Positions 63,727-64,000 of a stretch of DNA of 64,000 bases are shown one piece after another. How positions within the stretch are numbered: the stretch's first letter is position 1; every line of letters starts with the position of its first letter. Under the pieces are notes generated by a model. That model did no database searches and had not been told where the DNA came from. It saw only the letters and a program-made list of their open reading frames with translations. The position numbers and the translations under genes were made by a program. The DNA comes from Flavobacteriales bacterium (lineage in GTDB: Bacteria; Bacteroidota; Bacteroidia; Flavobacteriales; UBA7430): positions 46,477-110,476 of the forward strand of contig PAMD01000003.1 of NCBI GenBank assembly GCA_002707145.1, given 5' to 3'.

Positions 63727-64000
63727 GGTTCTGTCGCATTAATTTGACCTCTATCTAAAAATCCTATTTGAATTTAGATTTATGCTACTAATAAAAGGAA
63801 AGTTTTGAAATAGGACTTGTTAGAATCAACGATTTGATTCTTTCTAATAATACTTCTTCAATACCTGCGAGTGTCCTTTGGGCGGATTCAAACTCTTTGA
63901 AACCAGTGTCAATAGCAATTCTTCTCTTGATGTTTCTGTGGTCTTGTTCAACACAATTATTAAGGTATTTACACCTCCTAATTTTGATGTTTTTATTCCA
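63727..64000 (-). mobile_element. IS6-family insertion sequence, one end (continues beyond window)
   Basis: The element end is marked by GGTTCTGTCGCATTAATT from 63727, close to the terminal inverted repeats of IS6-family elements (IS240/IS431 type GGTTCTGTTGCAAAG), and by a transposase C-terminus reading in from the right. IS6 elements make 8-bp target duplications; the 8 bases before the repeat are ATTTAATC and should recur at the far end. Only the 3' side of the transposase gene is inside the window. Confidence 0.8.
63788..64000 (-). CDS. IS6-family transposase, C-terminal part
   Basis: From the window edge the minus strand is open for 70 codons to TAG at 63788, with no ATG inside, so the start lies to the right. 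It reads 'RRCKYLNNCVEQDHRNIKRR', 'GFKEFESAQRTLAGIEE', the conserved end of IS6/IS26-family DDE transposases, including the third catalytic residue (Glu of VEQDHR). The tail after 'AGIEEVLLERIKS' is typical in length, so this end looks intact. Whether the element is complete cannot be told from here. Confidence 0.85.
   Translation of the reverse strand, partial: WNKNIKIRRCKYLNNCVEQDHRNIKRRIAIDTGFKEFESAQRTLAGIEEVLLERIKSLILTSPISKLSFY

Overview
This window is ordinary chromosome from an AT-rich member of the Bacteroidota, probably a Flavobacteriales-like or related marine lineage. The evidence is the low GC content, the absence of Shine-Dalgarno sites (starts sit behind A-rich leaders), TAnnTTTG-type -7 boxes, a 287-residue primary sigma factor, PorT and C-terminal sorting domains of the type IX secretion system (T9SS), a lipoprotein TamA relative (TamL), and lineage-typical families (DUF3276, DUF7935, DUF6580, long NusB, fused E1 alpha/beta dehydrogenase). 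No tRNA, rRNA, CRISPR array, prophage or defence island was seen. The finest taxonomic rank cannot be fixed from this sequence alone.

Layout. 1-5.7 kb (+): end of proline catabolism gene pruA, a VF530-type small protein, a fused 2-oxoacid dehydrogenase E1, murQ and a DEAD-box RNA helicase. 5.7-7.3 kb (-): cvfB and a yaaA gene broken by one in-frame TAA. 7.3-9.7 kb: a 547-bp AT-rich gap, ftsE, and a convergent glycosyltransferase. 9.7-17.1 kb (-): a decayed gene remnant and a long perfect hairpin, then rpe, rpoD, a uridine kinase, pnp, rpsO, accD and class II fba, several with clear intrinsic terminators. 17.2-22 kb: tamL divergent from a SpoU methyltransferase, followed by a DUF6580 membrane protein and a secreted beta-propeller. 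22-31.4 kb (-): an FAD protein, porT-ubiE, an SLC12-like permease, a TrkH/KtrB potassium channel, a heptose-7-phosphate kinase and an aminotransferase.

31.6-43 kb: DUF7935, a PUR-alpha-like protein, an ABC exporter, leucine dehydrogenase, the nusB-DUF1573-yajC run, purB, a GNAT enzyme, DUF456-mqnA, and the minus-strand block coiled-coil protein / zapA / 6S RNA / rny. 43-55.7 kb: an M23 peptidase and TonB receptor, DUF2797, a GH3-family enzyme, a deoxynucleoside kinase, a class III aminotransferase, ferritin, a TlpA-like thiol protein, an S4 protein and prfC. 55.6-63.5 kb: a large T9SS-sorted BNR protein, a PhoD-fold protein that has lost its metal ligands, two tandem cyclophilin-FKBP fusions, a DHH phosphoesterase and ndk. 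The right edge cuts into an IS6-family insertion sequence whose inverted repeat and transposase C-terminus are visible.

Most genes are housekeeping. I do not see a convincing new multi-gene system. The items most worth a second look are the broken yaaA, the multiply decayed gene downstream of rpe, the IS6 insertion next to an orphan promoter, the PhoD-like pseudoenzyme, the duplicated two-domain prolyl isomerases sent to different compartments, and the DUF6580/beta-propeller pair.
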